From a bacterium (GTDB taxonomy: Bacteria; UBP6; UBA1177): 37,122 nt of DNA. How positions within the stretch are numbered: the first letter of the stretch is position 1; each line of letters starts with the position of its first letter. This document shows positions 16,216 through 25,577 of the stretch, one piece after another. The DNA lies in contig JAFYIZ010000028.1 in the NCBI GenBank assembly GCA_017538365.1, positions 116,962 to 154,083 on the forward strand, given 5' to 3'. Below the pieces are notes generated by a model. It did not search any database. It was not told the DNA's origin and was given only the letters and a program-made list of their open reading frames with translations. The translations under genes were made by a program, and so were the position numbers.

Positions 16216-17650
16216 TTTTGCTGATGTTATTTCAAAATTTACCGTGACGTCGTCTTTTTCGGGTCAAGAGAAAGATCTCTTGAAAATCACAGCCGATTCG
16301 CGCGAAGTTGCGCCAGGTACGGTTTTTTTCTGCGTCAAAGGGCTGAACAGTGACGGACATGATTTCATAGATTCTGCTTTTGAAAAAGGAGCTGAGCTTG
16401 TTGTCGGCGAAAAGGAGTGGAACGGCAAAAATTATATCCGCGTAAACTCGGTAAAAGAGGTCTTAAAAGCGGTTCTTCCCGCTTTTTACGATGAACCTGA
16501 CAAAAAGATGAAAATGATAGGTGTCACAGGTACGAACGGAAAAACTTCGACGACATTCATTCTGGAAAATATGCTGCAGGACGATATGAGCTGCGGAGTT
16601 ATCGGCACTTTGAACTACAAATATGCGGGAAAACTGATCCCGGCACAGAATACGACTCCTCTAAACTGGAAGTGGTATTCTCTTCTCGATGATATGCAGA
16701 AATCTGGAGTGGATGCAGTGATTTCAGAAGTCAGCAGCCACGCTCTTGCCGAAAACAGGATCGAAAAAACGATGTTTGACGCTGCGATTTTCACGAATCT
16801 GACGCGCGATCACCTCGATTTTCACAAAACTTTCGAAAACTACTATCAGGCAAAAAAAAAATTATTCTCCGAGCATCTTAAACTTGGCGGTACTGCAATC
16901 ATAAATATTGACGACGAAGCTGGAAAAAGACTCTCGGAAGAATTGTCCGGCATTCGTCAGATAAGAATTTCCGAAAAAGATAAGTCTGCTGAATTATTCA
17001 TGAAAATAGATAAGATTTCTGATGGCGGAAGTGAAGTCGTTTTTACGTTTGGCGGTGTTTCCCAAAAAGTGAAGATTCCTCTCGTCGGAAATTTCAACAT
17101 CTACAACACGGCTGGCGCTTTTGCGGCAGCAAGTCTCTTCATCGGAGTTGAAAAGGCGTTTGAGAGAATTGAAAACAATGTTTCCGTTCCCGGTCGTCTT
17201 GAAAAAGTGGGAAAGCACGCAGTCTATATCGACTATGCACACACTCCCGACGCGATGGAAAATGTTTTAGTTACTTTAAGAAAATTAGGTATTTATGAAA
17301 AAATAATCATTGTTTTCGGTGCGGGCGGCGACAGAGACAGCGGAAAGCGTCCTATCATGGGTGAAACTGCCTGCAGACTGGCAGACAAAATTATCGTTAC
17401 CGATGACAATCCGCGAACCGAAGACCCGAAAAAAATAATTTCCGACATTCTTGCCGGGTGTCCTGAAGATGCTGATGTCACCGTGATAAACGACAGAGCT
17501 GAAGCAATCAGAAAAGCAGTTGAAATCAAAGGGAAAAACGATGTCGTTCTCATTGCCGGAAAAGGTGCAGAGAACTATCAGATAACGAAAAGCGGAAAGA
17601 AATTCTTTTCCGACAGACTTGAAGCCGAAAAATCGTTAGGGGAGGAATAA
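16202..17650 (+). CDS. murE: UDP-MurNAc-L-Ala-D-Glu:meso-diaminopimelate ligase MurE
   Basis: MurE adds the third amino acid of the peptide stem with ATP. Domains: UDP-substrate binding with TADSREVAPG, central ATPase with GVTGTNGKTSTT (P-loop at 110-115), the NTTP and SEVSSHAL segments, the TNLTRDHLDFH motif, and a C-terminal domain with DYAHTPDAMENVL and HxGxxxR-like FGAGGDRDSGKRP. The residues D402-N-P-R405 form the DNPR motif that selects meso-diaminopimelate rather than lysine, so the wall should be of the mDAP type. The 482-residue length is normal. It begins inside the end of ftsI and ends directly at the murF start. Confidence 0.96.
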   Translation: MKTTDFADVISKFTVTSSFSGQEKDLLKITADSREVAPGTVFFCVKGLNSDGHDFIDSAFEKGAELVVGEKEWNGKNYIRVNSVKEVLKAVLPAFYDEPDKKMKMIGVTGTNGKTSTTFILENMLQDDMSCGVIGTLNYKYAGKLIPAQNTTPLNWKWYSLLDDMQKSGVDAVISEVSSHALAENRIEKTMFDAAIFTNLTRDHLDFHKTFENYYQAKKKLFSEHLKLGGTAIINIDDEAGKRLSEELSGIRQIRISEKDKSAELFMKIDKISDGGSEVVFTFGGVSQKVKIPLVGNFNIYNTAGAFAAASLFIGVEKAFERIENNVSVPGRLEKVGKHAVYIDYAHTPDAMENVLVTLRKLGIYEKIIIVFGAGGDRDSGKRPIMGETACRLADKIIVTDDNPRTEDPKKIISDILAGCPEDADVTVINDRAEAIRKAVEIKGKNDVVLIAGKGAENYQITKSGKKFFSDRLEAEKSLGEE

Positions 17651-18937
17651 ATGTTCACGACTTTACTTCTTGAAAAGGCTCTTGAAAAAGCCGGATTAAA
17701 AAAAAAGCTTAAAAATTCACTGATCTCAAAATGTTCCATCGATTCACGCGAATGCACTGAAAATTCGCTCTTTTTTGCCTTCAAAGGCGAGAAAACAGAC
17801 GGTCACAACTATGTTCCTGATCTTCTTAAAAAAGGTGTTTTGTGTATAGGTTCTGAAGATATAAGTCATGATGAAAATTATATCAAAGTTCCGGATGTGC
17901 TTGATTTTATGAGCATTCTGGCGCACGAAAGAAGAAAACTCTTTCACGGGAAGGTGATAGCTGTCACCGGTTCGAGCGGAAAGACTTCGACACGCCAGCT
18001 CATAGCTTCGATGGCTGCCGTTTCGGGAAAAATCGTCTGGGCTACGAAAGGCAATCTCAACAACCATTTGGGTATGCCTTTAGTCATTCTGAATATGCCG
18101 CTTCTGACTGAAGTTCTCGTTCTCGAAATGGGGATGAATCACAGCGGAGAAATAAAAAAGCTTGTCGAAATCGCAGAGCCCGACTTTGTGACGATAACCA
18201 ATATCGGAAACGCCCACATCGGAAATTTTGCAAGCCACGCCGATCTCGCTGCGGCAAAACTCGAAATTTTCAATTTTTCGAAGGCTGTTGTTTCGGCAAA
18301 TGTGTCAGATCCTTACATGAAAAAGTGGGTTGATGAGCACAAAGATTCAAGAATTATAAACACTTATTCAAATGAAGAAGCCGCAGCTATAGCCGAAGAT
18401 TTTGAAGAACTGCCGGATTTTATGGCCGAAAACATAAACTGTGCGGCGAATATAGTTAAAACTGCTCTCGGTTCTCTGCCCGACCTTAAAAAATCTGTTG
18501 AAAAATGTGTTCTTCCGGGAATGAGAGGTGAGGTAAAAGTAATCGGAAAGCGCACTTTTATTGCCGACTGTTACAATGCAAATCCGCAGTCGATGCAGAA
18601 ATCGATAGAAAATTTTTACAAAAAATATGCTCTTAAAGAATCGGGAGAATGCTTTCTGATTCTCGGCAGTATGTTCGAACTCGGAAATTTTTCTGAAAAA
18701 ATGCACAAAGAACTTGTAAATTCTTTAAAAGATTTTACACTATTAAAGGCTATTTTTTTGGTCGGTTGCGAATTCGATAAACTGAAGTCGGATTTTTTGA
18801 ACTGCGAAAAGCTCGTTTTTTTGGGTGATATTGCCGATATAAGGGGCTTGCTGCCGGAAGAGGGAACATTCCTTGTGAAGGGTTCCAGAGGCAACAGACT
18901 TGAAAGACTTTTCGATTTTCCGGAGGTTTTGAAATGA
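17651..18937 (+). CDS. murF: UDP-MurNAc-tripeptide:D-Ala-D-Ala ligase MurF
   Basis: MurF attaches D-Ala-D-Ala to make UDP-MurNAc-pentapeptide. The 428-residue protein has SIDSRECTENSLFFAFKG in the substrate domain, the P-loop GSSGKTSTR at about 107-115, the KGNLNNHLGMPL and LEMGMNHSGEI motifs, TNIGNAHIGNFAS, and DCYNANPQSM in the C-terminal domain, all diagnostic of MurF. The ATG at 17651 immediately follows the murE stop, and GGGGAGG at 17639-17645 is the ribosome site. The next gene is murD rather than mraY, which normally lies between the two. Confidence 0.95.
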   Translation: MFTTLLLEKALEKAGLKKKLKNSLISKCSIDSRECTENSLFFAFKGEKTDGHNYVPDLLKKGVLCIGSEDISHDENYIKVPDVLDFMSILAHERRKLFHGKVIAVTGSSGKTSTRQLIASMAAVSGKIVWATKGNLNNHLGMPLVILNMPLLTEVLVLEMGMNHSGEIKKLVEIAEPDFVTITNIGNAHIGNFASHADLAAAKLEIFNFSKAVVSANVSDPYMKKWVDEHKDSRIINTYSNEEAAAIAEDFEELPDFMAENINCAANIVKTALGSLPDLKKSVEKCVLPGMRGEVKVIGKRTFIADCYNANPQSMQKSIENFYKKYALKESGECFLILGSMFELGNFSEKMHKELVNSLKDFTLLKAIFLVGCEFDKLKSDFLNCEKLVFLGDIADIRGLLPEEGTFLVKGSRGNRLERLFDFPEVLK

Positions 18938-20220
18938 AAGCATTGATAGTAGGTCTAGGTATTTCCGGTATCTCTTCCGCAAAATTTCTGAAAAACTCAG
19001 GATATGAAATTTTCATTTACGACGACAATGCCGCACAGCTTGAAAAATATTCAGCCGAATATCTGAAATATGACGAAAACCTTAAATACGCTCTCGCTAT
19101 AATCAGCCCCGGAGTTCCGGCAACACACAATGTTATCAGAAAGTTGAACGCTCAAGGAACTGAAATCATTGGCGAACTTGAACTTGCCGGAAGGTTTGTC
19201 AAAGATGAAAAAGTAATTGCCGTAACAGGCACGAACGGAAAATCGACGACAGTTTCGCTCGTTCACGCTTTTCTTAAAAATGCGGGATTCAAGTCGTTTT
19301 TGTGCGGAAATATAGGTGAGCCTGTCATCAACGGAATAGGGAAGGGTTACGAATTTTTCGTTATCGAACTCAGTTCTTTCCAGCTTGAGACTTTAAAAAG
19401 TCTCAAGGTCGATGTTGCAATGGTTCTCAATGTAACTCCCGACCATCTTGACAGATACAAGGATTTTGAAGACTACAAAAATACGAAGCTTAACTTGTTG
19501 AATTTGTTGAAAAAAGGCGGTGTTGCTGTTCTCGGAACGGGAATCGTTGCAGATGATTTCGTTCATCCTGATTTTGGCATCAGACTTTTTTCTGTCGAAG
19601 GAACGAAAGATATAAAATGTGATGAAACGAACGTTTATTTTGACGGGAAAACGCTCAAAGTCGACGATCTGAAGATTCGCGGACATCATAATATCGAAAA
19701 CATAATGGCTGCCGTTTTAGGTGTTAAAGACTGGGTCGGCGATACTGCAATTTTAAGAAAATCTCTTCTTGAATTTGATCCGCTTGCCCACAGAACAGCA
19801 TTCGTTGATAAATTTCAAGGTGTTGAATTTATTGATGATTCCAAAGGAACAAACGTCGGAGCTGTCGAAAAGTCGCTTGCCGGATTTGCTGACGGAAAAG
19901 TGGTTCTCATTCTCGGCGGAGTCGACAAGGGCGGAAGTTACGAACCCGTCAGAGTCCTCGCGGACAAAAAATGCAAGGGAGTTGTTCTTATCGGTGCCTC
20001 AAAAGAGATAATCCGCCCTTATTTCAAAGGTTTTGCGAATGTTGAAAGCGCCGATTCGATGGCTGAAGCTGTCAAAAAAGCGTTTCTTCTTGCAAAAAAT
20101 GACGGCGTAGTTCTCTTTTCTCCTGCATGCTCAAGTTTTGACTGGTACAAGAACTATAAAGAGCGCGGAGTCGATTTCGTCAACAAAGTCAAGGACTTGA
20201 AAGCTGAGATCGGAGCTTAG
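18934..20220 (+). CDS. murD: UDP-MurNAc-L-Ala:D-Glu ligase MurD
   Basis: MurD adds D-glutamate, the second residue of the stem. The 428-residue protein begins with a Rossmann-type KALIVGLGISGISSAKFL, then SPGVP, the P-loop TGTNGKSTT (99-104), CGNIGEPV, ELSSFQLET and NVTPDHLDRY, and near the end FSPACSSFDWYKNYKERG, the C-terminal MurD signature. The start overlaps the murF stop as ATGA. Two bases separate its stop from ftsW. Confidence 0.96.
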   Translation: MKALIVGLGISGISSAKFLKNSGYEIFIYDDNAAQLEKYSAEYLKYDENLKYALAIISPGVPATHNVIRKLNAQGTEIIGELELAGRFVKDEKVIAVTGTNGKSTTVSLVHAFLKNAGFKSFLCGNIGEPVINGIGKGYEFFVIELSSFQLETLKSLKVDVAMVLNVTPDHLDRYKDFEDYKNTKLNLLNLLKKGGVAVLGTGIVADDFVHPDFGIRLFSVEGTKDIKCDETNVYFDGKTLKVDDLKIRGHHNIENIMAAVLGVKDWVGDTAILRKSLLEFDPLAHRTAFVDKFQGVEFIDDSKGTNVGAVEKSLAGFADGKVVLILGGVDKGGSYEPVRVLADKKCKGVVLIGASKEIIRPYFKGFANVESADSMAEAVKKAFLLAKNDGVVLFSPACSSFDWYKNYKERGVDFVNKVKDLKAEIGA

Positions 20221-20222
20221 GA

Positions 20223-21314
20223 ATGGAAAAGGCGGTCAAACTTTATTTTTCGATATTTTTCCTTCTCGTAGTTTTCGGGATGGTCATGGTTTTCAATGTC
20301 AAAATGTTCAATGTGCCCTCGGCTGAAGCGTCGCTTTTGCCGCAGATACGCGGTTTTATTGTTAATTTCGCTTTTGCAGGAATCGCTTTTATTACGGCTT
20401 ATCTGGTAAATATTTCGTGGCTCAAGAATTCTTCAAAATATCTGGTTCTCTTCATAATCATCCTGCTCATAGCAACTTTGATTATCGGAACGACCAGAAA
20501 CGGTGCTAAACGTTGGATAGATCTTCATTTTATGATGCTTCAGCCTTCCGAATTCGCAAAAATCGTCACCGTAATATACATCAGTGAAGTTATGACGAAA
20601 AAAGGGGAGAGAGTCCAGCTTTTGAAAGATGTTCTCAGCATCGGTGTCGTAGTTGTTTCGATTGTCGGTTTGATTGCCATAGAAGACCTTGGAACCGCGA
20701 CCATCATCTGCGGAACGGCGATGCTTATGCTTCTTTTGGGCGGCATGAGAAAAAAATATCTCCTCTATCTCGCTCCTCTGGCTGTTGCGGCTTTCTGCGT
20801 AATGGTATTCATGCCTGGCAAAGGTTACAGAATCGCGAGACTGCAGTCGTTTATGGATCCGTGCAGTGACGAATATAGATATGACACAGGACTTCAGCAG
20901 TGCCGTGCCCAGGTCGCTCTGAGCACAGGCGGCGTAACAGGGGTCGGTTTCGGAAATTCAACTGTAAAAGTAAAGGATCTGCCAGAATCACAGACAGATT
21001 TCATTTTTCCGATAATAGGAGAGGAATTCGGTTTTGTCGGTTCGGTTGCGGTTATTCTGCTTTTTATGGCAATGTTCGGGATAGGAACCTATTTTATTTT
21101 ACATTTGCACGAGACATTCAATTTTTATATGGTTGCCGGCTTCGTGCTGATGCTTGCAATTCAGGTAATAATAAATCTTCTTGTCGTTTCCTCGCTTTCG
21201 CCTAACAAAGGTGTTCCGCTTCCTTTTATAAGTTACGGCGGGAGCGCGCTGGCAAGTTATTCTTTTATGGTCGGTCTTATTCTTAATGCGGTAACGAGTG
21301 AGAGCCGGCGCTGA
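20223..21314 (+). CDS. ftsW: Peptidoglycan glycosyltransferase FtsW
   Basis: FtsW is the SEDS-family polymerase that links lipid II into glycan strands at the septum together with FtsI. The 363-residue protein has about ten membrane segments and the SEDS motifs GAKRWID, QPSEFAKI, GVGFGNS, LPESQTDFIFP with the catalytic-type Asp259, IIGEEFG, and PFISYGGSAL at the end. The large extracytoplasmic loop contains two cysteines, C214 and C227, which could form a disulfide. The short N-terminal tail before the first membrane segment is minimal. Position among mur/fts genes favours FtsW over RodA. Confidence 0.94.
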   Translation: MEKAVKLYFSIFFLLVVFGMVMVFNVKMFNVPSAEASLLPQIRGFIVNFAFAGIAFITAYLVNISWLKNSSKYLVLFIIILLIATLIIGTTRNGAKRWIDLHFMMLQPSEFAKIVTVIYISEVMTKKGERVQLLKDVLSIGVVVVSIVGLIAIEDLGTATIICGTAMLMLLLGGMRKKYLLYLAPLAVAAFCVMVFMPGKGYRIARLQSFMDPCSDEYRYDTGLQQCRAQVALSTGGVTGVGFGNSTVKVKDLPESQTDFIFPIIGEEFGFVGSVAVILLFMAMFGIGTYFILHLHETFNFYMVAGFVLMLAIQVIINLLVVSSLSPNKGVPLPFISYGGSALASYSFMVGLILNAVTSESRR

Positions 21315-21328
21315 TTTCGGAGGTAAAG

Positions 21329-22450
21329 ATGGAAAGTGCGATTGAAACGAGATTCATGCTGCTTATGACCGGCATCAATACGCGAGAACAGCAGAAAACT
21401 GCTCTTTCGCTGGCGACTACGCTCAGGCTGCGCGGCATAATGAGTGTTTTCGCTCTCACCCAGGGTTCCATTTTCGCCAAAATTTTCAGTGAAAGAGGCT
21501 ACGAAGTTGTTTCCACTTCCAATTTTCCGCAATCCAAGGATTTGTTTTCAAAAATTATCAGAACTTTGAAAATGCAGTCATGTGTGCAGGAAGCAACTCA
21601 GATTTTGAAAATTAAAGGCATAAATGCGGTTTTGAGTTTCGGCGGATTTTCAGCATATCCTGTTCTCGAGGCTGCTTCGAAGATAAACGGTATAAAAATC
21701 CTGCTGTTTGAGGGAAATCTTGCAATTTCGAAATGCGGTGAAGACTTTATGAAAAAGGCTGACCGTATATATTTCCCGTTTGAAGCGATGCAGGAAAATA
21801 TAGACTACGAATTCTACAAAAAGTCTTTTGTTGCCGGAATTCCGGTCGACAGGGAGATTTTGAAAGCAGAACCTGCCGATATTCATGCGACGAAAAAAAG
21901 GAACCTTCTCATACTTGCCTGCAGAAAAGAAACGAAAGAAATGAATTCCACAATTCGTGAACTGATAACTAAATATCCTGAAGTAACCAGAGATTTTCAT
22001 ATAATTCACGAAACCGGAGACCGTGAGATCGCATCGATAAACAAGTATTATGAAGCTCACAAAATAGAGAGCACCTGCGAGATGTTTTTCGAAAACCGCG
22101 GTTCTTACTATAAACTTGCAGACATCGTTATCGCGCGTCCCAACAGCGATATAATTGCCGAGCTTATCGCTCTTAAAAAACCTGCTGTGTATCTTCCTCT
22201 TCCGAAGAATAAAGATTACTTCCAGAAGCAGAATGCCGTTTTTATGGCGAAAAAGAGTATGGGATTTATCGTTGAAGACGCAAAAAGCGTAAATGCGGCG
22301 GTAAGAATGAGAAAACTTTACTCATTTCTTAATACCTATGTCAAAAGCGAAGAGAGCATGAAAAGAAATATGGCCGAGCTTGATTTTGAAAACTCTGCAA
22401 ACAGGCTGGCTGACGATATAGAAAAGATTTTGAAGAGCGGAAAAAAATAA
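21329..22450 (+). CDS. murG: Divergent MurG (lipid II-forming GlcNAc transferase)
   Basis: Position between ftsW and murC, length (373 residues) and GT-B layout point to MurG, which transfers GlcNAc from UDP-GlcNAc to lipid I at the inner membrane face. Family echoes are visible: LSFGGFSAYPVLEAA for the GGY-P motif, ILLFEGN for the hEqN motif, and ADIVIARPNSDIIAELIALKKPAVYLPLP followed by FQKQNA for the donor-binding region. But the N-terminal GGTGGH loop with its conserved His is replaced by TGINTREQQKT, and GA(T) and HQ in the donor site are N-S-D and FQ. It is either a strongly diverged MurG or a relative with changed activity. GGAGG at 21319-21323 supports the ATG. Confidence 0.75.
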   Translation: MESAIETRFMLLMTGINTREQQKTALSLATTLRLRGIMSVFALTQGSIFAKIFSERGYEVVSTSNFPQSKDLFSKIIRTLKMQSCVQEATQILKIKGINAVLSFGGFSAYPVLEAASKINGIKILLFEGNLAISKCGEDFMKKADRIYFPFEAMQENIDYEFYKKSFVAGIPVDREILKAEPADIHATKKRNLLILACRKETKEMNSTIRELITKYPEVTRDFHIIHETGDREIASINKYYEAHKIESTCEMFFENRGSYYKLADIVIARPNSDIIAELIALKKPAVYLPLPKNKDYFQKQNAVFMAKKSMGFIVEDAKSVNAAVRMRKLYSFLNTYVKSEESMKRNMAELDFENSANRLADDIEKILKSGKK

Positions 22451-23811
22451 TGCATATTCATTTTATGGGAATAGGCGGAAGCGGTGTCAGCGGTCTTGCA
22501 ACTGCTGCAAAGTCGTTCGGCTACAAGGTGAGCGGCTGCGACATGAAGGAGAGTTCCTTCCTGAAAATGGTTCGCGGTCAGGGAATAGAGTGTATGCAGG
22601 GGCATGATCCCGCTCATCTTGACGGAGTCGACATTCTCGTCCGTTCAAGTGCCGTTCCGCTTGACAATCCGGAAGTGGCCGAGGCTTTGAAGAAAGGAAT
22701 AAAAGTCGTTACCAGAGGCGAATTCTTGGCGATTCTTCTTGAAAAAAAGCACAAAATCGGTGTCGGCGGAAGTCACGGCAAAACTTCGACGACTTGGATG
22801 ATCTATGCGCTTCTTCGTGCCGCAGGAGTCGATGCTTCCGTTTATGCCGGCGGGAAAAGCAACGGGCTTACGAGTATTTCTGCCGGAGAGCCTTATGTCG
22901 TTGAACTTGACGAAAGTGACGGCTCGATTTTCAAGATGTGCCTGAATTCGCTTGTTATTACGAATCTTGAGTTTGAACACGCCGATTTTTACAAAACTCC
23001 GGCTGAAATGCTGAAATCGTTCGAGCGATATCTTCTTTCGGAAAGACCTGAAAATCTGATAATCGGGCGCGGTTACGATCTGAGCAACAAACTTTTCGAG
23101 ATGTTTTCGCCTCTTTCTTTCCCGACTCACGATGAAATCAGAAATGGTGTCGGGTTTGAAAACAGCGACTGCAGCAATTTTTATATGAAAGAGGGTTCGC
23201 TTTTCTTCCTTTCAGGCAATACCGAAATTTATGTCGGAGATCTCGCTGAACCGACGCACATCCTGCAGAACCGCTCGGCAGCCCTTCTTGCCGCTTCGGA
23301 GTATCTTGAAAAAACCGGTCGCTCCCTTCCTGTTATCGACTGCGGATTCTGGAAAAATGTTCCGAAAGTAGACCGCAGATTCCAGAATGTGGGAACATGG
23401 CACGGAATGACTCTTGTTGACGACTATGCGCACCATCCGAGCGAAGTTCACGCTCTTATCGAGCAGTCTGAACTGGAGTTTAAGAACTTCTGTCTTGTCT
23501 TTCAGCCGCACAGAATTTCAAGATTCACTACTTTTTACGACAAGTTCAGAGAAGTTCTGAAAGATGTCGGAGTTCTGATAATTCTTCCGGTCTATTCGGC
23601 TGGGGAAAAGTTTGAAGGCAGAGCGTCAAAAGAATTGTATGAGGATTTAAAGAGCGGAGACAACTTTGTCTTTTATGCAGAAACTATAGATAAAGCTGTC
23701 GAAATTATTAAGGAAAATGAAAAAAGGCTCCGCGCTTCGGCGATAGTTTCCGCTGGTGCGGGCGATGTGAATACGATTTTTGCCAAACTTATGAGCGGAG
23801 AAAGTAAGTGA
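22450..23811 (+). CDS. murC: UDP-MurNAc:L-alanine ligase MurC
   Basis: MurC adds the first residue, L-alanine, to UDP-MurNAc. The 453-residue protein has IHFMGIGGSGVSGLA at the start, SSAVP, the P-loop GVGGSHGKTSTT (about 104-115), YVVELDESDGS, TNLEFEHADFY for the usual TNIDxDHxDxY, and DDYAHHPSEV with FQPHRISR in the C-terminal domain. The substrate-binding and ATPase domains are complete. The start overlaps the murG stop as TAATG, and the stop overlaps the murB GTG. Confidence 0.95.
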   Translation: MHIHFMGIGGSGVSGLATAAKSFGYKVSGCDMKESSFLKMVRGQGIECMQGHDPAHLDGVDILVRSSAVPLDNPEVAEALKKGIKVVTRGEFLAILLEKKHKIGVGGSHGKTSTTWMIYALLRAAGVDASVYAGGKSNGLTSISAGEPYVVELDESDGSIFKMCLNSLVITNLEFEHADFYKTPAEMLKSFERYLLSERPENLIIGRGYDLSNKLFEMFSPLSFPTHDEIRNGVGFENSDCSNFYMKEGSLFFLSGNTEIYVGDLAEPTHILQNRSAALLAASEYLEKTGRSLPVIDCGFWKNVPKVDRRFQNVGTWHGMTLVDDYAHHPSEVHALIEQSELEFKNFCLVFQPHRISRFTTFYDKFREVLKDVGVLIILPVYSAGEKFEGRASKELYEDLKSGDNFVFYAETIDKAVEIIKENEKRLRASAIVSAGAGDVNTIFAKLMSGESK

Positions 23812-24650
23812 AGTTCAAAAAACGCGCCGACATAAGTGAACTTCTCACAATAAGAGTAAAAGACGCGGTTTGCGATCTTTACTTCCCTGAAATCATTGAT
23901 GATTTGGTGCGCTTTACCAGTGAATTCGATGACTACAGAATCCTTTCTGGCGGCAGCAACATTATCGCGGGAGACGTGAAAAAGCCCGTGCTTTACATGG
24001 GAAAGGCAATCTCCACGAGTGATACCGACGATGTCGACGAATATCTGGTCAAAACTTTCATGCCTTCATGGGTGAGCAACGCCGCTCTGCTCGACTATTC
24101 GATAAAGAACGGTTTGTCGGGCGTAGAATTTCTTGCCGGAATACCGGGAAATCTCGGCGGTGCGCTTTACGGAAACGCTGCTCCTGCAGGTTCTTCATGG
24201 GATGATGTGGTCGGTGTGATTTACGTCATTCAGAACGGCAAGGTGTTCCCGTTCCTGCCGAGATACAGCTACAGATCTCTCGACAACAAACCTGAAGGCT
24301 GTTTTGTCATTTACGGTGCGGAGTTGATTTTGACGAAAGATACTTCTGAAAACGTTAGAGCGAGGATTCTGGAATTCCTTTCAAAGAGAATAAAGATAAA
24401 AGGTCACAGCGCGGGTTCGCTTTTTAAAAATCCTAAGGATGGAAAAGCTGGATACATGCTTGACCAGTGCGGAATGAAAGGATTCTCTGTCGGCGGCGCT
24501 AAACTCAGCGACAATCACGCAAACATAATAGTAAACACTGGCGAAGGTACTTTTGACGACTTCTGCCGCCTGAAAGATATTGCGATTGAAAGAGTACGCG
24601 AAAAATTCGGTGTTACTCTGGAGCCGGAAGTTCAGTTTTGGTATGATTGA
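23808..24650 (+). CDS. murB: UDP-N-acetylenolpyruvoylglucosamine reductase MurB
   Basis: MurB is the FAD enzyme that reduces UDP-GlcNAc-enolpyruvate to UDP-MurNAc with NADPH. The 280-residue protein shows RILSGGSNII and GVEFLAGIPGNLGGALYGNAA (FAD site, read in two parts here), YSYRSLD, AGSLFKNP with the catalytic Ser, MLDQCGMKGFSVGGAKLS, HANIIVN and LEPEVQFW with the catalytic Glu. It starts with GTG at 23808 inside the murC stop (GTGA), with GGAG at 23797-23800. Having the late step enzyme MurB after MurC is usual in dcw clusters. Confidence 0.94.
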   Translation: MKFKKRADISELLTIRVKDAVCDLYFPEIIDDLVRFTSEFDDYRILSGGSNIIAGDVKKPVLYMGKAISTSDTDDVDEYLVKTFMPSWVSNAALLDYSIKNGLSGVEFLAGIPGNLGGALYGNAAPAGSSWDDVVGVIYVIQNGKVFPFLPRYSYRSLDNKPEGCFVIYGAELILTKDTSENVRARILEFLSKRIKIKGHSAGSLFKNPKDGKAGYMLDQCGMKGFSVGGAKLSDNHANIIVNTGEGTFDDFCRLKDIAIERVREKFGVTLEPEVQFWYD

Positions 24651-24668
24651 TTTTTTGAGGAGATAAAA

Positions 24669-25577
24669 ATGAAACTCGACAAAAACATGAAAATTGCGGT
24701 TATTGCCGGCGGAATGTCGGACGAGCGCGAAGTCAGCCTCGTTACGGGAAACATGCTTTACAAAACCCTTTGTGAAGGCGGTTACGCCAACGTGAAGTTT
24801 ATTGATGTCGGTTTCGACTTGGCTGAAAAGCTCCGCGAGTTCTCGCCGGATGTCGTTGTAAACGGTCTTCACGGCAGATACGGCGAAGACGGAACGGTTC
24901 AGGGACTTCTCGAAATGATGAAGATTCCCTACACGAATTCAGGTGTCACGGCAAGCGCAGTCGGCATGGACAAACTGCTCTGCCGTGCCGTTATGAAAGA
25001 TTGCGGAATAAAAGTCGCTGAAGGAAAAACTATCGAAGCTGCTGCTGACATGGAAAGACCTTACGAGTTTCCGTTTGTTGTTAAAGATCCGGTCAACGGT
25101 TCGAGCCGCGGCGTTTACATTGTTAAAAACGAAGAGAGCTGGGAAGACGCCAAAAAGGAACTTAAAATTGGAAAAAGATATTTGTGCGAAAAGTTTTTCA
25201 AAGGCCGTGAAGTCAATGTCGCGGTGCTTGAAAACAAAGTTCTGGGCGATGTAGAGATAACTCCGGCAAACGAGTTCTACGATTTCGACGCGAAATACAA
25301 CAGCGACAAGACGATATACACGGTCCATCCCGATATAAGCGAGGCTGCAAGGGAAAAAATCTCCGACGCCGCTTTGAAACTGCACATCGCACTCGGCTGC
25401 AAAGGTGTCACGAGAAGTGATTTTATTGTCAGCGGCGACGACTACATTATGCTCGAGATCAACACGCTTCCAGGAATGACGGGACATTCGCTTGTTCCGA
25501 TGATTGCGAAATACCGCGGAATAGGATACCTTGAACTTATTGAAACCCTTATTTCCGAGTGCCTGGACGCAGAATGA
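24669..25577 (+). CDS. ddl: D-alanine:D-alanine ligase
   Basis: Ddl makes the D-Ala-D-Ala used by MurF. The 302-residue ATP-grasp protein has GGMSDEREVSLVTG, NGLHGRYGEDGTVQG with the substrate-binding Glu, the ATP-grasp strand FPFVVKDPVNGSSRGV, and EINTLPGMTGHSLVP with metal and D-Ala contacts. The omega loop has FYDFDAKY with K209-Y210; Tyr at this site goes with D-Ala rather than D-lactate specificity. GAGGAG at 24657-24662 precedes the ATG. The stop overlaps the ftsQ ATG as ATGA. Confidence 0.95.
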   Translation: MKLDKNMKIAVIAGGMSDEREVSLVTGNMLYKTLCEGGYANVKFIDVGFDLAEKLREFSPDVVVNGLHGRYGEDGTVQGLLEMMKIPYTNSGVTASAVGMDKLLCRAVMKDCGIKVAEGKTIEAAADMERPYEFPFVVKDPVNGSSRGVYIVKNEESWEDAKKELKIGKRYLCEKFFKGREVNVAVLENKVLGDVEITPANEFYDFDAKYNSDKTIYTVHPDISEAAREKISDAALKLHIALGCKGVTRSDFIVSGDDYIMLEINTLPGMTGHSLVPMIAKYRGIGYLELIETLISECLDAE

